A stretch of 9,238 nt of DNA from Faecalimonas sp. (lineage in GTDB: Bacteria; Bacillota; Clostridia; Lachnospirales; Lachnospiraceae): assembly GCA_020024645.1 (NCBI GenBank), contig JAHHTN010000076.1, positions 1-9,238 of the forward strand, in the 5' to 3' direction. Shown here one piece after another: positions 1 to 6,671 of the stretch (its first letter is position 1; each line of letters starts with the position of its first letter). Position numbers and translations under genes: made by a program. The notes below the pieces were generated by a model, which made no database searches, was not told where the DNA came from, and was given only the letters and a program-made list of their open reading frames with translations.

Positions 1-108
1 AAAAATTTAGATGAAGATGAAATGTATCGATTTATTAAGGGTGAATTTAGAGATTGTCCTTATTATCAGTTTGGTGATGAATATAGAATTGTTAGAAAGC
101 AGATGTAA
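1..108 (+). CDS. C-terminal end of an unrecognised protein (partial)
   Basis: An open frame enters from the left edge and ends at TAA (106-108), giving the last 35 residues of a protein whose start lies outside the window. The visible part is polar and contains CPYYQFGDEYRIVRKQM at its C-terminus. I do not recognise the family. Codon use is ordinary for the window, and the frame stops 7 nt before the inverted repeat at 116-160, as expected for a true gene end. It converges on the oxidoreductase gene. The upstream sequence is needed to identify it. Confidence 0.6.
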   Translation, partial: KNLDEDEMYRFIKGEFRDCPYYQFGDEYRIVRKQM

Positions 109-115
109 AAAAGTT

Positions 116-160
116 AATTTGGGGACGTAGTAAAAGTTAAAAATGCTACGTCCCCAAATT
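116..160 (-). terminator. Perfect 15-bp inverted repeat, probable terminator of the CODH operon
   Basis: Positions 116-130 and 146-160 are exact reverse complements (AATTTGGGGACGTAG against CTACGTCCCCAAATT), separated by a 15-nt AT-rich loop. The hairpin starts one base after the TAG stop of the minus-strand oxidoreductase. Read on that strand, it is followed by AAC and then six T's, which fits an intrinsic terminator. On the plus strand only a poor T-run follows, so termination of the left-hand gene is less certain. The GGGGACG...CGTCCCC arms and the symmetry also resemble dispersed REP-like palindromes, so it may be a genomic repeat acting as a terminator. Confidence 0.7.
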
Positions 161-161
161 G

Positions 162-1388
162 CTATTTTATCTCATAATAATAGTTTCCTTTTTTATCAAT
201 GTCGTAAAAATCAGCGAAAGAAAGATGAAAAACATCTTTTTTAAAGTGAGAAAGTTCTATTTCATTTTTTATTAAATATTGGTAAATACCAGCGTAATCA
301 ATACAACCTTGAAGTAAAATACTATCTAGTTTTCCGTTTCGAATAATGGCGCGCTTGTAATTGTCGTTATCTTCTTGCTCTAAGACAGTATCTCCTTCTT
401 CTACAACTCCACGACCAAGAGAAAGTGTAACGAGACCATAGAAATTCATTGTGTTTTTCATGGCATAATTGTCTGTATAATGAGTTTCTACTCCGCACAT
501 ATTAAGGCCTGCCACTTGTCCTTGTTTCATTGCATTTGGCCAAATTCCAGATAATCCAGTCACATCTCCGGCAGAGTAGATATCATCACAGTTTGTTTTC
601 ATTGTGTCATCAACTTGAATAAAGCGGTCGATATATATTTTAGAATTTTCCGCGCATGCAACAGCAGGACGAACTCCTGTGGCTAAAACAATTAAATCGC
701 AGTCGATTTTTGTACCATCGTCGAGAAGAACGGCATCAATACAACCGTTGTTATCCATCTGCGTATCACAAGCTTTTTTACCGAAAATAAACTCACAGCC
801 GTGTTCTTCAAAAAGCTTTTGGTATGGCTTTCCAGCAGTTTCATTTAATTGGATTGGGAGAATTCTATCTGCCATTTCTATTACTGTTACTTTTTTCCCT
901 TGTTCTAAAAATGCATATGCAGCGTCCATTCCAACAAGTCCTGAACCAATGATAAGAATATGGTTTGCAACGTCAGCAAGCGGTCGGATTTTTTGGGCAT
1001 CTGATAAATGGCGAAGTCCAAAAACATTTTTTGCTTCTCTAAATTGTGCGACTGGGGGGATGAAACTATTTGCACCTGTTGCAATCAAAAGTTTATCAAA
1101 CAGATAATCCTCTTGGTTGGATAGGCAGACTTTTTTCTCGTTCACATCAATTTTTTCTACAATTACGCCTTTTACCCAGTGAATATTGTTGTCAGTGAAG
1201 AAATCTTTATCTATAAAAGAAAGTGTTTCTTCATTACGTTCATGACTTAAATAGCGATGTAACATGCAACGAGAATGCACAAATTCATCTGTAGAAATCA
1301 TTGTAATTTCAGCGTCTTTATCTGTTTTTAAAATAGTTTGGGCAGCAGTAATTCCAGCAGGCCCTACACCGATAATAACATATATCAT
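162..1388 (-). CDS. FAD/NAD(P)-dependent oxidoreductase of the CODH cluster (CooF partner)
   Basis: A 408-residue flavoprotein of the pyridine nucleotide-disulfide oxidoreductase class. FAD binding is shown by GVGPAG at residues 7-12, the ATG motif near 104 and the GD pair near 274-275 (YSAGDVTG). A second Rossmann motif, GSGLVG at 148-153, ends in an acidic residue (E171 in VIEM), which favours NAD(H) over NADP(H). No redox-active CxxxxC pair follows the first Rossmann motif, so it is an NADH-oxidase/ferredoxin-reductase-like member rather than a disulfide reductase. Its ATG overlaps the cooF stop as ATGA, with a GAGGAGGT site inside the end of cooF, so the two are translationally coupled. 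The cooS-cooF-flavoprotein arrangement is a known CODH cluster type; the inferred role is electron transfer between CooF and NAD(P). Confidence 0.88.
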   Translation of the reverse strand: MIYVIIGVGPAGITAAQTILKTDKDAEITMISTDEFVHSRCMLHRYLSHERNEETLSFIDKDFFTDNNIHWVKGVIVEKIDVNEKKVCLSNQEDYLFDKLLIATGANSFIPPVAQFREAKNVFGLRHLSDAQKIRPLADVANHILIIGSGLVGMDAAYAFLEQGKKVTVIEMADRILPIQLNETAGKPYQKLFEEHGCEFIFGKKACDTQMDNNGCIDAVLLDDGTKIDCDLIVLATGVRPAVACAENSKIYIDRFIQVDDTMKTNCDDIYSAGDVTGLSGIWPNAMKQGQVAGLNMCGVETHYTDNYAMKNTMNFYGLVTLSLGRGVVEEGDTVLEQEDNDNYKRAIIRNGKLDSILLQGCIDYAGIYQYLIKNEIELSHFKKDVFHLSFADFYDIDKKGNYYYEIK

Positions 1389-1837
1389 AGTGCTACCTCC
1401 TCTACATAAATCGCATTTTTGGGACAGGCTTTTACACAGTTTGGTTCACTATTATCTTGTAAACAAAAATCACATTTAATTACTTTTGTGTGAGTGGCAG
1501 TATCTGCCTTTAAAACGCCATATGGGCAGTTCATCACGCACATAAAACATGAACCACATTTTTTTTCATCATAGGAAACAATTCCAGTTGTCTCATCTTT
1601 TGTTAAAGCACCGCTCATGCAGGACATGACACATTCAGGTAAATCACAATGTCGACAAAAGATAGGACGATAACTTCCGTCTGGCATCTTTTCAATATGG
1701 TTTCGGGATTCATTATGAATATCAGTTAAATCTAAATCATAAATTGTACCTGGAGTTTCACGGTGTGCTTGCATACAGGCAACCGTACAGTTTTTACAGC
1801 CATCGCATTTGGAGGCGTTAATCATAATCCGTTTCAT
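1385..1837 (-). CDS. cooF: CooF-type ferredoxin-like electron-transfer protein, four [4Fe-4S] clusters
   Basis: A 150-residue iron-sulfur protein with sixteen cysteines in four groups: C11/C14/C17/C21, C61/C64/C69/C73, C94/C97/C100/C104 and C122/C125/C134/C138. This is the pattern of the DmsB/HycB/CooF family, in which the groups bind four cubane clusters. There is no signal peptide or membrane segment, so it should be cytoplasmic. CooF proteins take electrons from carbon monoxide dehydrogenase; here the next gene suggests the acceptor is the FAD/NAD(P) oxidoreductase rather than a hydrogenase. The start is supported by AGGAGGG (1850-1844), which overlaps the cooS stop codon, leaving an 11-nt gap between the genes. 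The stop overlaps the next start by 4 nt. The CooF assignment rests on position beside cooS as well as on the cysteines. Confidence 0.9.
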   Translation of the reverse strand: MKRIMINASKCDGCKNCTVACMQAHRETPGTIYDLDLTDIHNESRNHIEKMPDGSYRPIFCRHCDLPECVMSCMSGALTKDETTGIVSYDEKKCGSCFMCVMNCPYGVLKADTATHTKVIKCDFCLQDNSEPNCVKACPKNAIYVEEVAL

Positions 1838-1848
1838 AGATATCCCTC

Positions 1849-3732
1849 CTATATATGTAAGTGATTACGTTTTTCCTCAATAATCTTTTCTAAAATAATA
1901 GCAGTTTCTTTTGCATCTCCGTTGATGATAACCTGTCCACCAGTAAGTTCTTTCATGTCTTTTGTCATAACTTTTACAGCAGTTTTACTTCCTGTGATAA
2001 ATGGTGGTAGTCCTAAATGAAGGGGAAGTCCAAGTGCAAGACCAAAGCATCCATCTGCGAGAGCTTGTTCTTCAAGCCACTGTGCTGCAGAAAGAACAAG
2101 TGGAAGTTCTGGAAGATCAACACCAAGTTCTTTGGCGATTTCTGTAGCAACAATTTCCAATCGCCCGATTGCAAGGCAAGGACCAAAGTTTAATACAGGA
2201 GGAATATTTAATTTTTCGCATACTGTACGAAGTTTAGGTCCAGCTAATTTCGCTGCTTCTGGTGTCATTAAACCACAATTTTCGATTCCACCTGAAGAAC
2301 ATCCAGCTGTGAAAACGAGAATATCCTTTGCAATTAATTCTTTTGTTAGTTCAACGCTTAAAACATCATGTCCCCCAGCAGTTAGGTTTGAACATCCTAC
2401 CACACCTGCGATTCCTTTAATTTCTCCAGATACGATTAATTCGATAAGTGGAGTCCATTTTCCACCGAGAAAATCTTTTAAAGATCCTTCACTGACACCT
2501 GTCAAAGTGCAGTCATTTCCATGTTCTTCAAAAAGATTCATAGGAACTGCACCACGACGTTCTTTATAAGCTGCAATAATTTTATCAATAATGATTTCGC
2601 TTTGTTCTGCGCGATTTTCAAAAGAAAATTGCATAAGTTCTGCATTTGATTTCTTTGCAACATCATCAAGGCAAATTTGTTTGATTTTTAATTCATCACA
2701 AATAGGTTCAATTCCTGGAAGAGTACAATTAAATTCAGAAAGAACAACATCAATTGCACCAGTTGCAAGAATCGCTTCACTCGTATAGTTGTTTCCGGCG
2801 TGTCCGTCAAATACTTCTGTATAATGAGCACCACGAAGTTGTAGATCTTGTCCTACACAAGTACAACCAACCAACTTAAATCCTTTTGCACCAGCCGCCT
2901 GTGCCTTAGCTTTTGCTTCATCAGAAATAAGGCGTTCTTGCAAATCAACGAAAATAGTATGTTGATGTCCTGTAATCATAATGTTAATGTAATCAGGATC
3001 AATGACGCGAAGTCCAACAGGGGCAAGGCGAAGTTCTGGTTGTCCTAAAAGTACGTCGTTTAAAAGGTTTGTTAATGTTAAACCGTAAACACCTGTAGAA
3101 ATACCTAATTTTAAACAGTCTGTAAGCATATCAACAGGATCGGAATTTAAGTTTGTTGAGCATTTTACTACACCTTTAAATACTTCTGCTTTTGCACCAC
3201 CTGGCATAATCCCAAGTTCTTTCCAGCGTTTTACACGAGGAGCATAAGCAATTTTTTCAACAAGATTCGCAGAAACATATTCTGGTTTATAAAGATCTTC
3301 AAGAACCGCGTCAGCTACTTTTTCTGCTTTTACATAGATGTCTTCATCAGTAATACCAAAAATTTCTGCAAGATGATTAAGAGATTGAAGTCCCTTTAGT
3401 TTCCCTTTTGCTTGAGCAGTTTTTTTCAGATTTAAAGCAGTGTTTTCTACAATATGAATGTAGCAACCACTTCCTGACGCAACTGCACGCAAAAAGTTTC
3501 GAGTAACAATTGTGTCAGCATTTGCACCACAAATTCCCCGAGGAGCATTTGGCGTAATACGACAAGGTCCATTAGAGCAAAGACGACAACAGACTCCTTG
3601 TAATCCAAATCCACATTTTGTACTTTGGCCTTCTACACGATGATGGGAAGTTTCCACCGGAAGTGAGCGAATATAATTTTCTAAAGGCTTATCTGCACTT
3701 TTACAAGTGTTGCAACCATAACATTGATTCAT
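1849..3732 (-). CDS. cooS: Anaerobic Ni-Fe carbon monoxide dehydrogenase, catalytic subunit
   Basis: A 627-residue protein, close to the roughly 630-640 residues usual for monofunctional CODH. It catalyses CO + H2O to CO2 + 2 e- + 2 H+. By eye alignment to CODH-II of Carboxydothermus, D-cluster cysteines are C40 and C48, and B-cluster cysteines are C49, C52, C57 and C68 (CGFGLQGVCCRLC region). The C-cluster ligands are H256 (GHQHT), C292 (GCTCVGQD), C336 (FNCTLPG), C447 (GCSN), C478 (AGCSSGG) and C519 (NFGPC). All metal ligands are therefore present. Several neighbouring residues differ from the well-studied enzymes: NFGPCLAIGR in place of HMGSCVDNSR, a Thr before C292, and no HxxHxxH series near 91-97. 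The N-terminus carries an extra CYGCNTC. AAGGAGG (3746-3740), 7 nt upstream, fixes the start. CooF and the flavoprotein follow in the same operon. Confidence 0.93.
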   Translation of the reverse strand: MNQCYGCNTCKSADKPLENYIRSLPVETSHHRVEGQSTKCGFGLQGVCCRLCSNGPCRITPNAPRGICGANADTIVTRNFLRAVASGSGCYIHIVENTALNLKKTAQAKGKLKGLQSLNHLAEIFGITDEDIYVKAEKVADAVLEDLYKPEYVSANLVEKIAYAPRVKRWKELGIMPGGAKAEVFKGVVKCSTNLNSDPVDMLTDCLKLGISTGVYGLTLTNLLNDVLLGQPELRLAPVGLRVIDPDYINIMITGHQHTIFVDLQERLISDEAKAKAQAAGAKGFKLVGCTCVGQDLQLRGAHYTEVFDGHAGNNYTSEAILATGAIDVVLSEFNCTLPGIEPICDELKIKQICLDDVAKKSNAELMQFSFENRAEQSEIIIDKIIAAYKERRGAVPMNLFEEHGNDCTLTGVSEGSLKDFLGGKWTPLIELIVSGEIKGIAGVVGCSNLTAGGHDVLSVELTKELIAKDILVFTAGCSSGGIENCGLMTPEAAKLAGPKLRTVCEKLNIPPVLNFGPCLAIGRLEIVATEIAKELGVDLPELPLVLSAAQWLEEQALADGCFGLALGLPLHLGLPPFITGSKTAVKVMTKDMKELTGGQVIINGDAKETAIILEKIIEEKRNHLHI

Positions 3733-3756
3733 TTTAGATCCTCCTTGTTTTATAAA

Positions 3757-3776
3757 CTTTACTAAATTGGTATAGA
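3757..3776 (-). promoter_or_regulatory. Putative Rrf2 operator upstream of cooS
   Basis: On the minus strand, CTATACCAATTTAGTAAAG (3775-3757) matches CTATACCGAAATAGTCAAG in the rrf2 promoter at 15 of 19 positions. It lies in the 57-nt gap between rrf2 and cooS, just upstream of the cooS ribosome binding site. I see no convincing -35/-10 pair here, because the TATAAA at 3748-3753 is too close to the ribosome binding site. cooS may therefore be read from the rrf2 promoter, with this site acting as a roadblock or covering a weak internal promoter. That it binds the neighbouring Rrf2 protein is inferred. Confidence 0.5.
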
Positions 3777-3789
3777 TTGAGGCAAAAAT

Positions 3790-4191
3790 TTATTTGCGAA
3801 ATAATTCTGCCAAATTTTTTTGCTGTAATTCTTGTAAAAGAATATGTTGGATTCGACAAAATTCATGATGTACGAGGCATGGGGTAGATTGTGTATTCAT
3901 GGAACATTGATAATCTTTTTTCATACATTCCAATATTAAGATATCGGGATCAATAATAGAGCAAACATCATAAATAGAAATGTTTTGCAAAGGCTTATTG
4001 ATTGCATATCCTCCATTTGCGCCTCGAAGACTTTTTAGAAGTCCACCTTTTTCTAGTTTTCTTGTAATTTTGTATGCCATTGCAGAGGAAAGGTTTTCTA
4101 GTGCACAAATAGTAGATACATTGACAAAATCCCCTGAAGATAAGGCACGCATAATTCGAATTGCATAATCACATTCTTTCGTAAATAACAT
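3790..4191 (-). CDS. Rrf2-family transcriptional regulator with Cys-rich sensor loop
   Basis: A 133-residue protein with the Rrf2/IscR/NsrR/CymR layout. It has an N-terminal winged helix-turn-helix (about 1-65, starting MLFTKECDYAIRIMRAL, with the wing LRGANGGY at 55-62), then a dimerisation helix. A sensor loop holds C89, C96, C105 and C112 with H108/H109. In family members that bind a cluster, three Cys plus one other residue hold [2Fe-2S] or [4Fe-4S], so this protein probably senses Fe-S status, redox state or a gas; which one cannot be told. AAGGAGG (4203-4197) lies 5 nt before the ATG. It is the first gene of the CODH operon, and its promoter carries a near-palindrome shared with the cooS upstream region, which suggests autorepression and control of cooS. 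Confidence 0.9.
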   Translation of the reverse strand: MLFTKECDYAIRIMRALSSGDFVNVSTICALENLSSAMAYKITRKLEKGGLLKSLRGANGGYAINKPLQNISIYDVCSIIDPDILILECMKKDYQCSMNTQSTPCLVHHEFCRIQHILLQELQQKNLAELFRK

Positions 4192-4212
4192 AAATACCTC
4201 CTTGATAAATTA

Positions 4213-4242
4213 AATATATAATACTATACCGAAATAGTCAAG
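4213..4242 (-). promoter_or_regulatory. rrf2 promoter with embedded operator
   Basis: On the minus strand, TTGACT (4241-4236) and TATATT (4218-4213) are separated by exactly 17 nt, close to the sigma-70/SigA consensus. The near-palindrome ACTATACCGAAATAGT (4223-4238; outer arms ACTAT/ATAGT) fills much of the spacer and touches the -35 box, where a bound repressor would block RNA polymerase. The wider 19-mer at 4224-4242 recurs upstream of cooS. Transcription would start near 4206, just ahead of the rrf2 ribosome binding site at 4203-4197. Confidence 0.7.
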
Positions 4243-4284
4243 AATCGTTTTGGACTTATTTTATTAAGTGAAAAGATTTCAACT

Positions 4285-4313
4285 TTGCACAACTAGTTAA
4301 AAAGGGGTATAAT
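4285..4313 (+). promoter_or_regulatory. SigA-type promoter of the nifX-like / glycosyltransferase / PHP unit
   Basis: TTGCAC (4285-4290) and TATAAT (4308-4313) are 17 nt apart, a good vegetative promoter. It leaves a leader of about 35 nt before AAAGGAG (4338-4344) and the ATG at 4354. The spacer contains the palindrome AACTAGTT (4291-4298), whose significance is unknown. It is divergent from the rrf2 promoter, with about 44 bp between the two -35 boxes; the rrf2 operator does not overlap it. Confidence 0.7.
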
Positions 4314-4353
4314 GTAAAAAGAAGCAATAGTCAACAGAAAGGAGATTATTAAA

Positions 4354-4749
4354 ATGAAGATTGCGGTAACTTATGAAAATGGACAGGTGTTTCAACATTT
4401 TGGACACACAGAACAGTTTAAAGTATACGAAGTGGAGAATGGACAGATTTCTAGTTCTGAGGTAGTGCATACAAATGGAAGCGGACATGGTGCTTTGGCA
4501 GAAATTTTGAAGAATTTAGAAGTAGAAGTGCTAATTTGCGGAGGAATTGGTGCAGGGGCACAGCAGGCTTTAACGGAAGCAGGAATTCATTTTTATGGAG
4601 GAGTAGTAGGAAGCACAGACGATGCGGTACAGGCATTTTTAAGCGAGACACTTTCCTATAATCCAGATGTAAGATGTAATCATCACGATGAACACGAGCA
4701 TGGAAAATGTGGTGAACATGGTTGTGGTGAAGGACACTGTTCCCACTAA
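4354..4749 (+). CDS. NifX/NifB-like (dinitrogenase cofactor family) protein with Cys/His metal-binding tail
   Basis: A 131-residue protein. Residues 1 to about 100 match the Nitro_FeMo-Co fold seen in NifX, NafY and the NifB C-terminus: MKIAVTYENGQVFQHFGH at the start, then VLICGGIGAGAQQALTEAGI and a GSTDDAVQAFL helix. Family members bind iron-sulfur or iron-molybdenum clusters or their precursors. Residues 108-131 form a separate tail with four Cys (108, 119, 124, 129) and seven His (110, 111, 114, 116, 122, 128, 131), a plausible Ni, Zn or Co binding segment. No nitrogenase gene is nearby. It is divergent from the CODH operon, and the glycosyltransferase starts 4 nt after its stop. AAAGGAG (4338-4344) supports the start. 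Its true partner is unknown; metal storage or delivery is an inference. Confidence 0.85.
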   Translation: MKIAVTYENGQVFQHFGHTEQFKVYEVENGQISSSEVVHTNGSGHGALAEILKNLEVEVLICGGIGAGAQQALTEAGIHFYGGVVGSTDDAVQAFLSETLSYNPDVRCNHHDEHEHGKCGEHGCGEGHCSH

Positions 4750-4753
4750 AGAG

Positions 4754-5947
4754 ATGAAAATATTAAATATTACAGCACAAAAGCCTCATAGTACGGGCAG
4801 TGGCACATATTTAACAGAATTGGTGCAAAATTGGAATGCACAGGGACATGAGCAGGCGGTCATCGCGGGAATTTATGAAGATGACCGCTTATATTTTTCT
4901 AAAGAAGTAAAAGTGTATCCTGTTTATTATAAATCTAAAGAATTACCATTTGCCATATTTGGAATGTCAGACGAAATGCCTTATGAAAGTATGAAATACA
5001 GTAATATGGATGAGAAAGTATTAGAAAAATTTTCTCAAACATTTCGAGAGAAAATAGCGCTAGCTATGCAGGAAGTGAACCCAGATATGATTGTATGCCA
5101 TCATTTATATTTACTTACTGCACTTGTAAGAGAATGGTATCCTGACAAAAAAATATATGGTATTTGTCATGGCTCGGATTTAAGACAGTTTTTGAAAAAT
5201 ACATTAAAGAGAGAGTGGATTCGAGAAAAAATAGGACAATTAAATGGTGTGATTGTTTTGCATGAGAAACAAAAGCAACTCGTACAAGAAATGTTTTCAA
5301 TGCAACAAGATAAGATTCATATAGTAGGAGTTGGATATAATCAATCAGTTTTTTGGAAAAGAAAAGTGGAGAAGACCAATACAAAACAGATTGTTTTTGC
5401 TGGGAAAGTAACAGAAAAGAAAGGTATTTTTAGTCTCTTGCATGCGGTGGAGAAATTGCCTTATAAAGAAAATGAGTTGACAATTAAGATTGCTGGTGGA
5501 ATAGGTACAGAAAAAGAATTTAGAAAAATTCGGTGGTTAGCAGAAAAATGTAGATATCCGATTACTTTTTTAGGGGGGTTAAATCAAGAGGAATTAGCAA
5601 AACTATTTTGCAAAAGTCATGTTTTTGTTTTGCCTTCTTTTTATGAAGGATTACCATTGGTTGTTTTAGAGGCAATGGCATGTGGATGCAAAATTGTTTG
5701 TTCGGATCTTTTAGGGGTAAAGCAATGGATTTCGGAGAATGTGCAGGGAGGAGAAGTAGCGTTTATAACACTTCCTTCCATGCAAAATACTGATGAACCA
5801 GTTGGAGAAGAACTTCCGCAATTTGAATCTAGACTAGCTGAAGGAATTTATAAAAAATTGGAACAATCTAGTGAAGAAAAACCAGACTTATCCAAGGTTT
5901 CATGGGAAGGGATAAGTTTACGGATTTTAGAATTATTTGCAGAATAG
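4754..5947 (+). CDS. GT4-family glycosyltransferase
   Basis: A 397-residue GT-B fold retaining glycosyltransferase (glycosyltransferase family 4 type). The N-terminal acceptor domain opens directly with a beta strand and glycine loop (MKILNITAQKPHSTGSGTYL). The C-terminal nucleotide-sugar domain begins near 212 (IVFAGKVTEKKG) and carries the EX7E motif at E298 and E306 (YEGLPLVVLEAMACG). It transfers a sugar from an activated donor to an unknown acceptor, probably at the cytoplasmic membrane face. The frame is open back to an ATG at 4688, but that would overlap the previous gene by 62 nt. The ATG at 4754, 4 nt after the previous stop, fits the fold better. No strong ribosome binding site precedes it, so expression probably depends on translational coupling. 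The substrate cannot be inferred. Confidence 0.85.
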   Translation: MKILNITAQKPHSTGSGTYLTELVQNWNAQGHEQAVIAGIYEDDRLYFSKEVKVYPVYYKSKELPFAIFGMSDEMPYESMKYSNMDEKVLEKFSQTFREKIALAMQEVNPDMIVCHHLYLLTALVREWYPDKKIYGICHGSDLRQFLKNTLKREWIREKIGQLNGVIVLHEKQKQLVQEMFSMQQDKIHIVGVGYNQSVFWKRKVEKTNTKQIVFAGKVTEKKGIFSLLHAVEKLPYKENELTIKIAGGIGTEKEFRKIRWLAEKCRYPITFLGGLNQEELAKLFCKSHVFVLPSFYEGLPLVVLEAMACGCKIVCSDLLGVKQWISENVQGGEVAFITLPSMQNTDEPVGEELPQFESRLAEGIYKKLEQSSEEKPDLSKVSWEGISLRILELFAE

Positions 5948-5959
5948 AAGGAGAAAGAA

Positions 5960-6619
5960 ATGTTTATTGATACACATATGCATGAATGTACATATTCGAA
6001 AGATAGTTATTTAAAACTTGCGGATATGGTGGAAGTGGCGAAAAGGCGTGGATTGGATGGGATTTGTATTACAGACCATGATGATATGGGGTTAAAGAAA
6101 TATGCGGAAGAATATTCTAAGAAAGTGAACTTTCCAATTTTTGTCGGGATTGAATTTTTTTCTTTACAAGGAGATATTGTAGCATTTGGTATTGAAGAAT
6201 ATCCAAAAGAAAGGGTAAGCGCACAAGAATTTATTGATTTGGTGAAAAAACAGGGAGGAATCTGTTTTAGTGCTCATCCATTTCGAAATAATAACAGGGG
6301 GTTAGGAGGATATTTAAGGTTAGTACAAGGACTAGATGGTGTGGAAGTTTTAAATGGGAGTACATTGCCTGAAGCGAATGAGAAAGCAGCAGATTATGCA
6401 AAAGAGTTAGGACTTATTACAGTTGGTTCAAGTGATTGCCATATTATTGAAAAAATTGGATTTTTTGCAACGTATTTTCCAGAAAACGTGGAAACGATGG
6501 AAGAATTTATTCGAGTGTTTAAAAGTGGAAATTGTAAACCAGCATATTATACAGACGAAGGTTATCAAATATGGGATATGGAAACTCCTATTCATAAACC
6601 GTATTTACTTAAAAATTAG
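5960..6619 (+). CDS. PHP-domain metal-dependent phosphoesterase
   Basis: A 219-residue protein that is almost entirely one PHP domain. The metal-binding motifs are in order: DTHMH (H6, H8), ITDHDD (D39, H40), GIEFF (E65), SAHPFR (H106) and GSSDCH (D159, H161), so the usual multi-metal centre appears intact. Stand-alone PHP proteins include histidinol phosphatases, nucleoside 3',5'-bisphosphate phosphatases and 5'-3' exonucleases of the YciV type. The layout with VEVLNGSTLPEANEKA before the last motif resembles the YciV/TrpH-like group, but the product and substrate are not decided. AAGGAG, 12 nt after the glycosyltransferase stop, supports the start, and it is the last gene of the unit. Pairing with a glycosyltransferase hints at a phosphorylated sugar or glycan intermediate. 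Confidence 0.88.
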   Translation: MFIDTHMHECTYSKDSYLKLADMVEVAKRRGLDGICITDHDDMGLKKYAEEYSKKVNFPIFVGIEFFSLQGDIVAFGIEEYPKERVSAQEFIDLVKKQGGICFSAHPFRNNNRGLGGYLRLVQGLDGVEVLNGSTLPEANEKAADYAKELGLITVGSSDCHIIEKIGFFATYFPENVETMEEFIRVFKSGNCKPAYYTDEGYQIWDMETPIHKPYLLKN

Positions 6620-6634
6620 TAAGGTGTTCTTATG

Positions 6635-6671
6635 AAAATCTTTAGATTTTTAACAGTTCTTTAGTTTTTTT
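6635..6671 (+). terminator. Weak candidate terminator after the PHP gene
   Basis: AAAATC (6635-6640) and GATTTT (6645-6650) can form a 6-bp AT-rich stem with a 4-nt loop, followed by a T-rich stretch ending in seven T's (6665-6671). The stem is weak and the T-run is displaced by about 14 nt, so this is only a possible end for the 4354-6619 unit. A 10-codon frame starting at ATG 6633 overlaps it; I see no reason to call it a gene. Confidence 0.25.

Noticed and set aside
2132..3048. Long plus-strand open frames opposite cooS (2132-2569, 2591-2788, 2848-3048)
   Set aside because: They are antisense shadows of a well-conserved gene, have no ribosome binding sites and resemble no protein family.
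4298..4312. GGTATA in the nifX-like promoter as a third Rrf2 site
   Set aside because: Only the GGTATA part and a few A's match; the ACTA half is absent, and the match coincides with the -10 box, which is expected to be T/A-rich.
4688..4753. Upstream ATG of the glycosyltransferase frame, giving 22 extra residues
   Set aside because: It lies inside the metal-binding tail of the preceding gene, and the extra residues (MNTSMENVVNMVVVKD...) do not fit a GT-B N-terminus, which starts naturally at MKILNITAQ (4754).
6633..6665. 10-codon frame MKIFRFLTVL after the PHP gene
   Set aside because: It is too short, overlaps an AT-rich candidate terminator and has no downstream gene that it could lead.
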